A stretch of 64,000 bases of DNA from a bacterium. Lineage in GTDB: Bacteria; UBP6; UBA1177; JAKLFG01. Under the pieces are notes generated by a model. It saw only the letters and a program-made list of their open reading frames with translations, made no database searches and was not told where the DNA came from. The DNA is taken from contig JAKLFG010000002.1 of the NCBI GenBank assembly GCA_022711315.1, positions 1-64,000 of the forward strand, read 5' to 3'. The position numbers and the translations under genes were made by a program. Below, in pieces: positions 51,659-59,612 of this stretch; the stretch's first letter is position 1, and the number at the start of each line of letters is the position of its first letter.

Positions 51659-52933
51659 TCAGTGTATCCGTTTTTTCGCCATGTTCCGGATGATCGGCGA
51701 GATGTTCTTGCTTTCGGCTATCTTCTTGAGATCGGCGCGGCGGATGACATCGAGGAACAGCATGCCGGTCTTTATGGGCGTCTTGGGGTTCGTCACGAGC
51801 GCGACCTTCACCATGTAGTTCTTGCAGAGATTGCGGCTGCCGGCGATGTATTCGACCACATCCTGCATGGTGGCCGGGTTCCCCGCGAGCGCGGCGATCT
51901 CTCCCGGCGTGATGCCGCCGTTGCTGAGCACCGCCATCGCCACCATGCGGCGGGGATCCTTGATGAGCAGTTTCCGCGCCTCCATGTTGCCGACGGTGGC
52001 GAGTTTCATCCGTTGCGGCATCGTCAGTTTGTCTATGATCTCCGCTATGTTCCTGCGGTGGTCCGCTATCTCTTCCTTCGACATCCCGGCGAAGGGATCC
52101 TCGACGAGCAGGAAGTCAGGCACCTCGAGGTCGATCGAATCGAGGTCGACGACCTCGTCATCCTCGGTCACCACCCCCTGACCGGTGTCGAACAGGGCGC
52201 CCGAGATATTTATCTCCTGCCCCTCATCGACCGCCGCGACGGCATCCTCCCGCGACGGTTCGGCAACCTCCTCGAAGGAGTCGAGCCCCTTGATGAGCAG
52301 GCGATCGCCCTCCGGGGCGTCCGGCGCCGACGGCCCGGCCGGTGCGGGCCCCCCCGCCGCGGGCGCGGATGGCGCGGGCTTGCCCGCCGCCGTTTTAACG
52401 AAGGCGGGCGGCTCGGGTGGGCGAGGTTCCTCATCCGATGGAGCGACGAATTCCTTGAGTTCCTTGGGGGTCACCCAGCCGAGTTGCTCGCGATAGGCGG
52501 CGGTGAGCGCGGGGCTGAAACTCTTCAGGAACGCGAGCACCGCCTCGCGGTCGGGGTGAGAGAGCAGGACGAACGCGCGGTTGACGATGAGCGCCCGCCA
52601 CAGTTCCTCGTTCGGTGACAGCCATCGTTCCTTTATCACCGGCCAGGTCAGTCGCTTGGAGCTCACGAGCGCGGCGATGAGTTGCGGATTGGGATCGGCG
52701 ACACAGAGCCGCGCGAGCGTCCGGACGGTGGCCCGCGACATGTCGGGGCGGACCCGCTTGATCAGGACGGCGTGGTCCAGCGCCTTCAGTTTCTCGAAGG
52801 CGAGCGAGCGGACCTCGTCATTCTCATCGTCGGAAAAGGCGATGACCGCGCTCACATAGTCGTCGCGGGTGAGCGGAAGGAATTGGTCGAGTATCGCCTT
52901 TTTCTGAACGGGATCCTGCGCCCGGCGCCACAT
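51659..52933 (-). CDS. HEAT-like repeat protein of deltaproteobacterial type
   Basis: 424 residues. Cytoplasmic, no signal. The N-terminal 140 residues and the C-terminal 130 residues are short helical repeats. The C-terminal block (KLATVGNMEARKLLIKD, NYMVKVALVTNPKTP, IRNMAKKRI) resembles a domain I recall as widespread in Myxococcota and Acidobacteria. The centre is a disordered Pro/Ala/Glu/Asp stretch. CTAGGAGAACGAT precedes the ATG. It lies between coaX (9-base gap) and xseA (6-base gap). Function unknown. Confidence 0.8.
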   Translation of the reverse strand: MWRRAQDPVQKKAILDQFLPLTRDDYVSAVIAFSDDENDEVRSLAFEKLKALDHAVLIKRVRPDMSRATVRTLARLCVADPNPQLIAALVSSKRLTWPVIKERWLSPNEELWRALIVNRAFVLLSHPDREAVLAFLKSFSPALTAAYREQLGWVTPKELKEFVAPSDEEPRPPEPPAFVKTAAGKPAPSAPAAGGPAPAGPSAPDAPEGDRLLIKGLDSFEEVAEPSREDAVAAVDEGQEINISGALFDTGQGVVTEDDEVVDLDSIDLEVPDFLLVEDPFAGMSKEEIADHRRNIAEIIDKLTMPQRMKLATVGNMEARKLLIKDPRRMVAMAVLSNGGITPGEIAALAGNPATMQDVVEYIAGSRNLCKNYMVKVALVTNPKTPIKTGMLFLDVIRRADLKKIAESKNISPIIRNMAKKRIH

Positions 52934-52942
52934 ATCGTTCTC

Positions 52943-53704
52943 CTAGTTCATCGACGCGATGAGATCGAGCCCGTACAGCGTGAGGTCACGGTCGTACTCC
53001 TCGATGCGGCGCGACACCGCCGCAAGCCCGCCGGCCAGCCCGCCGGTCGCGATGACGCGCGGCGTGAAGTCGAGTTCGGCCGCCATCTCCTCTATGACGC
53101 GATCCACCATGCCGGCGAACCCGTAATAGACGCCGCTCTGGATGCCGCCCGCGGTGCTGCGTCCGACGGCCCGCTCGGGCCGGTCGAGATGGACGCGCGG
53201 CAGTTTGGCGGTGCGCGCGGCGAGCGCCTCGATGGAAACGAGCATCCCGGGCATGATGGCGCCGCCCAGATAGCGATGGTCGGGAGATACCGCATCTATC
53301 GTTATCGCGGTGCCCGAATCGACGACGAGCGCTCCGCCGGGGTGGCGGGCGATGGCGGCGGCCGCGTTGACGATACGGTCGGCGCCGACCTCCTGCGGGC
53401 TGTCCACCGCGACCGTTATCCCGGTCCGCGTCGCGGCGTCCACGAACAGCGCCTCACGGGAGAGATATTCGCGCGAGAACCGTTCCCAACTGTGGTCCCA
53501 CGCCGGGACGACCGAACTGACGATGACCTTCTCGACCTTCTCCCGCGGGATGCCGGCGAGCGTCAGGAGCGGGTGGAATTTCGCCGTGAGATCGTCGAAG
53601 GTGGCGTGGCGGTCGGTCTCGACGCGCCAGCGCGCCGTTATCTTACCGTGGTCGGTGATGCCGACGACGGTGTTGGTGTTGCCGATATCGACGCAGAAGA
53701 ACAT
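52943..53704 (-). CDS. coaX: Type III pantothenate kinase
   Basis: 253 residues from the ATG at 53704 (GAGGGGCCCC before it). The N-terminal FCVDIGNTNTVVGI is the ATP-binding motif, GADRIVNAAAA and VVDSGTAITIDAV are the substrate-site motifs, and ATGGLAGGLA ends the second lobe. It phosphorylates pantothenate, the first step of coenzyme A synthesis. It is first in the operon with the HEAT-like protein and xseA; no biotin ligase (birA) is fused or adjacent, unlike in many bacteria. Confidence 0.94.
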   Translation of the reverse strand: MFFCVDIGNTNTVVGITDHGKITARWRVETDRHATFDDLTAKFHPLLTLAGIPREKVEKVIVSSVVPAWDHSWERFSREYLSREALFVDAATRTGITVAVDSPQEVGADRIVNAAAAIARHPGGALVVDSGTAITIDAVSPDHRYLGGAIMPGMLVSIEALAARTAKLPRVHLDRPERAVGRSTAGGIQSGVYYGFAGMVDRVIEEMAAELDFTPRVIATGGLAGGLAAVSRRIEEYDRDLTLYGLDLIASMN

Positions 53705-53836
53705 GGGGCCCCTCGTCAGTTGGCGGTCAGGCCCCACTATAACGCGGGAAGGGGAAAAGGCAAGAAACCGGCGTGAATCCTTGACACGAGCGCCGTTCCT
53801 GACGATAACGCCTTCCGGTCAACCGGAGGTACAGGG

Positions 53837-55222
53837 ATGCAAAAGGACCGGTCGCAGACGAGGACCGTCACGGTCACGGTCGACGCACAGGACCCGTCGG
53901 GCGCGGGGGCTATCCACGCCTTCGGCAAGAAGATACTGGTCACCGGCATCATCGCCGGCGAGCGGGTCGCGCTCCACATCAAGGATCCGCGCGAGATATA
54001 CCCCGAGGCGGAGATACGGCGCATCGTCGCGCGGTCACCGCACCGCGTCGATCCGCGCTGTCCCGTCTTCGGCCGTTGCGGCGGCTGCACGCTCCAGATG
54101 CTCGCCTACCCCGAGCAGTTGAAATGGAAACGGCGCGTCGTGAAGGAGGCGATCGGCAAGATGCTCGAGGACCGGTCGGTGCTCGTCCGGCCGACGATCG
54201 GGATGAAGGACCCGTGGCTCTACCGCAACAAGGTGCAGTACCCGGTCGGTCGCGACGGCAGGTTCCCCATCATCGGATTCTACGCGCCGGTCAGTTATCG
54301 TATCGTCACCAACCGCGGCTGTCCCATCCAGCATCCCGAGGCCGACCTGCTGAAGGAGACCCTGCTCGCCCATCTCAAGGAACATCGCATCGAGCCGTAC
54401 GACGAGCGGACCGGCGACGGCCTCGTCCGGACGCTCATGACCCGCAAGGGCTTCGCGACGGGACAGGTCGTCTGCATCCTCGTGCTGAACGGCAGGACGC
54501 TCCCGGCGATGGAGGACTTCGTCGCCGCGGCCCGTGCGGCGGTCCCCGCGCTCACCGGCGTGGTCGTCAATGTCAACACGAAGAAGGGGCGCGTCATACT
54601 CGGCCGCGAGAACCGCGTCGTCTGGGGTTCCGGCACGCTGACCGACACCCTGCTCGGCCATACCTTCGAGATATCGCCCAACTCGTTCTATCAGGTCAAC
54701 CACGCGCAGGCCGAGGCGCTGTACCGGGCCGCGCTCGAACTGGCCGCGATAGAAAAGAAGGATGTGGTGTTCGACCTTTACGCCGGGGCGGGGACCATCA
54801 CGATACCGGCCGCCGCTCTCGCCAAGGAGGCGTGGGGGGTGGAACTGTCGCCCGAGGCGGTCGCCGACGCGGAACGCAACGCGAAACGCAACGGGATGGA
54901 GAACGCGCGGTTCGTCGCCGGCGATGTGATACGGGAGACCTCGCGGCTCCTCGACAAAAAGGTGCGGCCCGACATCGTCATACTCGACCCGCCGCGCGCC
55001 GGGTGCGACAAGCCGCTCCTCCTCATGCTCGCCGCGGCGCGGCCCAAACGGATCGTCTATGTCTCCTGCGACCCGCGGACGCTCGCCCGTGATCTCGGCA
55101 TCCTCGAACTGCACGGGTACCGCGTCGCCGAGGTGCAACCGGTCGACCTGTTCCCCCACACCGGCCACATCGAGGCGGTGGCGCTACTGGAACCGATGGG
55201 GAAGAAGGCGGCGCATAAATAA
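53837..55222 (+). CDS. rlmD: 23S rRNA uracil-5 methyltransferase (RlmD/TrmA family)
   Basis: 461 residues. TRAM-like N-terminus, then the iron-sulfur cysteines CPVFGRCGGC (about 75-84) and GCPIQ (about 162). The SAM domain shows FDLYAGAGTITIPA, ILDPPRAGCD and the catalytic Cys in YVSCDPRTLARDL (about 411). It methylates uracil C5, in RlmD at U1939 of 23S rRNA; RlmC or RlmCD activity cannot be excluded. GGAGG precedes the ATG. It diverges from coaX and is followed by a large palindrome. Confidence 0.9.
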   Translation: MQKDRSQTRTVTVTVDAQDPSGAGAIHAFGKKILVTGIIAGERVALHIKDPREIYPEAEIRRIVARSPHRVDPRCPVFGRCGGCTLQMLAYPEQLKWKRRVVKEAIGKMLEDRSVLVRPTIGMKDPWLYRNKVQYPVGRDGRFPIIGFYAPVSYRIVTNRGCPIQHPEADLLKETLLAHLKEHRIEPYDERTGDGLVRTLMTRKGFATGQVVCILVLNGRTLPAMEDFVAAARAAVPALTGVVVNVNTKKGRVILGRENRVVWGSGTLTDTLLGHTFEISPNSFYQVNHAQAEALYRAALELAAIEKKDVVFDLYAGAGTITIPAAALAKEAWGVELSPEAVADAERNAKRNGMENARFVAGDVIRETSRLLDKKVRPDIVILDPPRAGCDKPLLLMLAAARPKRIVYVSCDPRTLARDLGILELHGYRVAEVQPVDLFPHTGHIEAVALLEPMGKKAAHK

Positions 55223-55223
55223 T

Positions 55224-55318
55224 ACCTCACCCGGCTTCGCCGCCCTCTCCTTGTAAATGAGAGGGCAGGAATATATTTTAACACCCTCGCCTTTTACAAG
55301 GAGAGGGGCGGGGTGAGG
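55224..55318. repeat. Imperfect palindrome with about 40-bp arms between convergent genes
   Basis: The left arm (55224-55265) contains CCTCACCC, CCCTCTCCTTGTAAA and GAGGG. The right arm (55283-55318) is its inverted copy, minus about five bases near the base of the stem. The AT-rich spacer is about 17 bases. It starts 2 bases after the rlmD stop and ends 27 bases before the stop of the opposing gene. It can serve as a two-way terminator; its size also fits a mobile palindromic repeat. Confidence 0.7.
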
Positions 55319-55344
55319 TTATTTGTTGGGGATGATCTTCGGGA

Positions 55345-55911
55345 CTATTTCGCCGCCTTGAGGGCGTCGAGCGCCGCCTTATGTTTTTCCTTCAGCGCCG
55401 TCTTCTCGGCTTCCTGAGATTCCTTGAGCGCCTTCTTCTCGTCGGCGTGCCGTTTCTTCATCTCTTCCTTCTTGGTCTTCATCTCGGTCTCGGCGGCATC
55501 CTTCTCGGCCTTCTGGGCCTTTTTGAGTTCCGCCTTCTTCGCCTTGTCGGTCTCGGCCTTGCACGCTTCGTCCTGCGCCTTTTTCATCTCGTCCTTTTTG
55601 GTCTTGCACTCGGCGTCGAGCGCCGCCTTCTCTTCCTTCTGCTTCTTGTCGAGTTCGTCCTTGGCAGCCTTGTGCGCTTTCTCGAGTTCGGCCATCTCGG
55701 CCTTCTGCGCCTTCTTGAGATCGGCCGGCTTCACCGCGACCTCGGCGGCGGGAGCAACGGCGGGCGCCGGGGCGGGCTTCGCGGCGGCGGGAGCCGGGGC
55801 GACCTTGGCCGGAGCGGGGGCGGGCTTCGCGGCGGCAGGAGCCGGAGCGGTCTGCGCCGAAACGAGCGCGAACACGAACGCGACGGTCATGAGAACGATG
55901 AACTTTTTCAT
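55345..55911 (-). CDS. Exported Ala/Lys-rich coiled-coil protein
   Basis: 188 residues from the ATG at 55911. Signal peptide ending VSAQ. A Pro/Ala-rich segment with repeated AAKPAPAP (residues 22-60), then one charged coiled coil of about 125 residues made of Lys, Glu, Ala and Asp (KKAQKAEMAELEKAHKA style). Low complexity prevents family assignment; such proteins often sit in the periplasm against peptidoglycan or DNA. It has its own promoter and converges on rlmD. Confidence 0.75.
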   Translation of the reverse strand: MKKFIVLMTVAFVFALVSAQTAPAPAAAKPAPAPAKVAPAPAAAKPAPAPAVAPAAEVAVKPADLKKAQKAEMAELEKAHKAAKDELDKKQKEEKAALDAECKTKKDEMKKAQDEACKAETDKAKKAELKKAQKAEKDAAETEMKTKKEEMKKRHADEKKALKESQEAEKTALKEKHKAALDALKAAK

Positions 55912-55961
55912 AGGTACCTCCCTTTCTTCGGTTATTATGGTACGGAACAATGCCGGGGCCG

Positions 55962-55989
55962 ATACTACGCTCCCCCTTTAAAAAGGCAA
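55962..55989 (-). promoter_or_regulatory. Promoter of the coiled-coil gene
   Basis: On the minus strand TTGCCT (55989-55984), 16 bp spacer, TAGTAT (55967-55962), 50 bases before the start codon. Confidence 0.5.
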
Positions 55990-56020
55990 TTTTTTATCCG
56001 AAAGGAAAACGCACCGTTCC

Positions 56021-57535
56021 TTATTGGTTGAACACCGAGCGGTTGTAGTACTGGATCGCCTCGGCGATGTGCGGGGTGTCGATATGTTCGGCCCCCGCGA
56101 GGTCGGCGATGGTGCGCGAGACCTTGAGTAGTTTCGCGTAGCCACGGGTCGAGATACCCATCTTCTCTATCGCGGCTCGCAGGAGCGTCTCGGCCGCCGG
56201 GGCAAGCACGCAGAACTTCTCGATGTCGGCGGGCGCCATCCGCGCGTTCACGAGATTCGATCTGCCGCGGAACCGCTCCGCCTGCACCGTGCGGGCCCTC
56301 TCGATGCGGTCGCGCATCTTATCCGACGGTTCGCCGCCCCCTTTTTTGCGCAGGTCGTCATAGGGGACCGAGTTGACGACGACCGATATGTCGATGCGGT
56401 CCAACAGGGGCCCCGATATCTTGTGCTGATATTTCTGGATGGCGACCTGCGAGCAGGTGCAGGGATGCTTGCGGTCGAACAGGTACCCGCACGGACACGG
56501 GTTCATCGAGGCGACGAGCATGAAACTCGACGGGAACTTCACCGTCGAGGTGGCGCGCGATATCGTGATCTCGCCGTCCTCGAGCGGCTGGCGCAGGACC
56601 TCGAGCGCGTTCTTCTTGAACTCGGGGAACTCGTCGAGGAACAACACGCCGTTGTGGGAGAGCGATATCTCCCCCGGCCGCGGCGGCACCCCGCCCCCCG
56701 CGAGCGCGACATCCGACAGCGTATGGTGCGGACTGCGGAACGGCCGTTCGATGATAAGCCCCTCCTCCGCGAGCAGGCCCGCGACGCTGAATATCTTGGT
56801 GGTCTCTATCCGCTCCTCCTCTTCCAAAAGCGGCAACACCGACGGGATGCGCCGCGCGAGCATCGTCTTGCCCGACCCCGGCGACCCGATCATGAGCAGA
56901 TTGTGGCCCCCCGCCGCCGCCACCTCGATGGCGCGCTTGGCCTGTTCGTGCCCCTTCACATCGGAGAAATCGGGGTGACGGCGCACGATATCCTCGCGCC
57001 GGTCGGGGACGAACAGGTACGGCTCGGCGCCGCGCAGGATCTCGAGTATCTGGTTGATATGCGACACCGCGATCACCTTGACCGCGCTGATGGCGGCCGC
57101 CTCGCTGGCGTTCTTTTCCGGGACGATGAGCCCCGTGAGCCCGTGGTCGCGCGCCGCGATGGCGAGCGGCAATATCCCCGGCACCGGCTTCACTTCGCCG
57201 TTCAGCCCCAGTTCGCCGATGAGCAGATACCCGGCGACCGGCGCCACCGAAAGATCGTGGACATGGGCCATGAGCGCCACCGCGATGGGCAGGTCGAACC
57301 CCGCCCCCTCCTTCGGAACGCTCGCGGGGGAGAGGTTTATCGTCAGCCGGTTCTGCGGGAAGTTGTGGCCGCTGTTGATGACCGCGGTGCGGACCCGTTC
57401 GCGCGACTCCTTGATGGCGGTGTCGGGAAGCCCGACGATGGTGAAGGCGGGCATGCCGCGCGCGATGTCCACCTCGACATCGATCAGGAAGCCCGATATG
57501 CCCGAAACGGCGCCGCTTTTGAGAATTGACAGCAT
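56021..57535 (-). CDS. comM: ComM/YifB-family Mg-chelatase-like AAA+ ATPase
   Basis: 504 residues, normal length. The N-terminal Lon-substrate-like domain includes VEVDIARGMPAFTIVGLPDTAIKESRERV (key GLPDTAIKESRERV). The AAA core has GSPGSGKTMLARRIPS, FLDEFPEF and ASMNPCPCGY with the zinc-type Cys pair CTCSQ. ComM is a branch-migration helicase acting on recombination intermediates during natural transformation; YifB proteins without that role also exist. It stands alone and has a GGAGGGATGTTCTC leader. Confidence 0.9.
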   Translation of the reverse strand: MLSILKSGAVSGISGFLIDVEVDIARGMPAFTIVGLPDTAIKESRERVRTAVINSGHNFPQNRLTINLSPASVPKEGAGFDLPIAVALMAHVHDLSVAPVAGYLLIGELGLNGEVKPVPGILPLAIAARDHGLTGLIVPEKNASEAAAISAVKVIAVSHINQILEILRGAEPYLFVPDRREDIVRRHPDFSDVKGHEQAKRAIEVAAAGGHNLLMIGSPGSGKTMLARRIPSVLPLLEEEERIETTKIFSVAGLLAEEGLIIERPFRSPHHTLSDVALAGGGVPPRPGEISLSHNGVLFLDEFPEFKKNALEVLRQPLEDGEITISRATSTVKFPSSFMLVASMNPCPCGYLFDRKHPCTCSQVAIQKYQHKISGPLLDRIDISVVVNSVPYDDLRKKGGGEPSDKMRDRIERARTVQAERFRGRSNLVNARMAPADIEKFCVLAPAAETLLRAAIEKMGISTRGYAKLLKVSRTIADLAGAEHIDTPHIAEAIQYYNRSVFNQ

Positions 57536-57591
57536 GAGAACATCCCTCCCGGAGAATAGATCGCGGCGACTATATTAAAAGAAAAATTGAT

Positions 57592-57619
57592 TTGCAAATA
57601 TCTTATTCTCTCCTATAAT
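57592..57619 (+). promoter_or_regulatory. Promoter of the 57.6 kb lipoprotein
   Basis: TTGCAA at 57592-57597, 16 bp spacer, TATAAT at 57614-57619; the start codon is 30 bases downstream of -10 with GGGAGGAGG between. Confidence 0.7.
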
Positions 57620-57648
57620 GGCCCCATAACCGAGAAGGGAGGAGGAAC

Positions 57649-58443
57649 ATGAACAAATTCTTTTGGATGCTTGCGACTCTTTCGTGTCTTCTGATCGCGT
57701 GCGGCGATGACGGCGGGACACAGGACCCGATCGACAACGAACCGGTCGACGACGCCGTCGTTACCGACGACGCGGCGCAACCCGACACCGGACAGCCCGA
57801 CGAGATGCTGCCCGACACCGAACCGGACGGCGACGGGCTCCTCGTACCCGATGACGACGCGCCCGACACCGCGCCGGTCTATTGCACCCTCGCGGCGAAC
57901 GCCACCTTCGCCTACATCTACGACGGCAATGGCGACCTGCAGGCCCAACTTAACGCGAACCAGAGCGGCTATCTCACCTCCGCCATCTTCACCGGCAGTT
58001 TCGGCGATGCCGAAAAACCGGTCCCGCCCGCGGCGGCCGTGCAGACCATCGCCTTTTCGTACCATCTCGCGGCGTCGGGCGGCCAGCCCGCGCAGATCAT
58101 CGTCACTCAGCAGAGTTTCGACGGCGCCCATGCCGTGGTCAACCCGTTCGTCCAGATGAGCCCCCCGAACGATGCGATAACCACCGGCCAGTTCTCGGTG
58201 GATGCCAGCAAGGCGGGCTCCGGCTATGTGATACTCGCCAATTCGCTGGGCGTCAGCAACTGTCTGCTCGCCTATTCGTTCGGCGGCTCGATCACGGTGA
58301 CCGAGGCGACGAACACCTCGGCGGCCAGCGGCGGCTCGCTCGCCTTCGTCGGCGCCGATCTTCTATTGTACCATCCGACCGAAACGCCGGTGGGCGATAT
58401 CTCCAGTAAATTAGGGGGCCTTCAGGTCTGCCCGAAGGAGTGA
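57649..58443 (+). CDS. Small acidic-linker lipoprotein, no recognised domain
   Basis: 264 residues. Lipobox CLLIAC, then a 60-residue linker of Asp, Thr and Pro (DDAAQPDTGQPDEMLPDTEP as a sample). The body of about 180 residues is predicted beta-rich, with Cys in PVYCTLAAN, SNCLLAYS and LQVCPKE. It resembles a jelly-roll or sandwich but no family is named. It converges on the oxidoreductase gene, with 16 bases between stop codons. Confidence 0.78.
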   Translation: MNKFFWMLATLSCLLIACGDDGGTQDPIDNEPVDDAVVTDDAAQPDTGQPDEMLPDTEPDGDGLLVPDDDAPDTAPVYCTLAANATFAYIYDGNGDLQAQLNANQSGYLTSAIFTGSFGDAEKPVPPAAAVQTIAFSYHLAASGGQPAQIIVTQQSFDGAHAVVNPFVQMSPPNDAITTGQFSVDASKAGSGYVILANSLGVSNCLLAYSFGGSITVTEATNTSAASGGSLAFVGADLLLYHPTETPVGDISSKLGGLQVCPKE

Positions 58444-58459
58444 CGGTCGCCCTGTTCCT

Positions 58460-59428
58460 TCATCGCGCGCCTCCGCTCTCATGGTCTATCCGTATCGCCA
58501 CGCCGCCCCGTTTGTGCCCTTCCTCCACATACTTGTGCGCGGCGACGATCTCTTCGAGCGGGAAGATCTTGTCGAGCACCGGCTTTATCGCCCCCGCTTC
58601 GATCAGCGTGGTCAGGCCGTCCACCCGCTGTGAATCGAGTTGCAGAGCGCCGTCGTCGATAGAGACATATTTCCCGTTCGCGGTCAGCGCCTTTTTGCAC
58701 GCCTCTTTGAGTTTCGATGTTTTCGCCTTGCCGACCGCATCGAGGACGAAGTCGTAACGGGGGTCGCCGTCCAATGTGTCGGTGGTGGTGTAGTCTATCA
58801 CCCGGTCGGCGCCGAGCGACCGTAAGAAGTCGGCGTGTCTGCCGCTGCAGACGGCGGTCACCTCGGCCCCGAGATGTTTCCCGTACTGCACGGCGATGGT
58901 CCCCGATGTGCCCGATGCGCCGTAGATGAAGATGCGCTGGCCTTTCTGAATGTTTCCCTTTCCCATATACTGTAGCACCAACGCGCCGCCGTAGACCGCC
59001 ATGGTCGCCTCTTCGAAGGAGATGTTCTTGGGTTTGCGGGAGATGCACCCGGCGGTGGAGTCGGTCTCTTTGATGCAGGTGTATTCGGCATAGGCGCCGA
59101 GGTTGAAGCCGGTCATGCCGTAGACCTCGTCACCGGGCGCGAAACGGGTTATATTCTTCCCTATCTGTTTGACGATGCCGGAGAAAACGAGGCCGATGAT
59201 CGGTCTCCGGGGTTTGAGTATGCCGAGGTATATCCGCATGGGGATCCTGAACAGGAGCGGGATGTCGGAGCCTCTGATGAAGATGTCGCTGCGGGTGACG
59301 GCGGAGGCTTTGATGTTGATGAGCAGTTCGTTCTCTTTGGGGGTGGGGATGTCGATCTCGCGCAGTTCGAGTACTTCGGCGGGGCCGTACTTGGGGCAGA
59401 AGACCGCCTTCATCTTTCCTTCTTTCAT
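58460..59428 (-). CDS. NAD(P)-dependent quinone oxidoreductase / zinc-less alcohol dehydrogenase (MDR)
   Basis: 322 residues from the ATG at 59428 (GGAGGCGTTCC); a second ATG 15 bases later is possible. GroES-like N-terminal domain (KASAVTRSDIFIRG, GDEVYG) and a Rossmann fold with GASGTSG and GADRVIDYTTTDT. The structural zinc Cys tetrad of classical alcohol dehydrogenases is absent, which fits quinone reductase-type members. It reduces quinones or enones with NADPH. Cytoplasmic; the 184 bases upstream show no clear promoter. Confidence 0.88.
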   Translation of the reverse strand: MKEGKMKAVFCPKYGPAEVLELREIDIPTPKENELLINIKASAVTRSDIFIRGSDIPLLFRIPMRIYLGILKPRRPIIGLVFSGIVKQIGKNITRFAPGDEVYGMTGFNLGAYAEYTCIKETDSTAGCISRKPKNISFEEATMAVYGGALVLQYMGKGNIQKGQRIFIYGASGTSGTIAVQYGKHLGAEVTAVCSGRHADFLRSLGADRVIDYTTTDTLDGDPRYDFVLDAVGKAKTSKLKEACKKALTANGKYVSIDDGALQLDSQRVDGLTTLIEAGAIKPVLDKIFPLEEIVAAHKYVEEGHKRGGVAIRIDHESGGAR

Positions 59429-59612
59429 GGAACGCCTCCGCAAACTTGTCCGCCAAAGCCTTGTGCGACGGAGCATGGTGCTGGGAGGGGAAGGGAAAGT
59501 CAAGAAAGGCGGGCAAGGGTTAAGCAAATGTCTCATGTCAAGGACCGACCCCGCTTATTGAGCCACCCCCTGATTCCGATTCAGCGCCTCACTTCGCCGG
59601 CAGGAAAACCAA

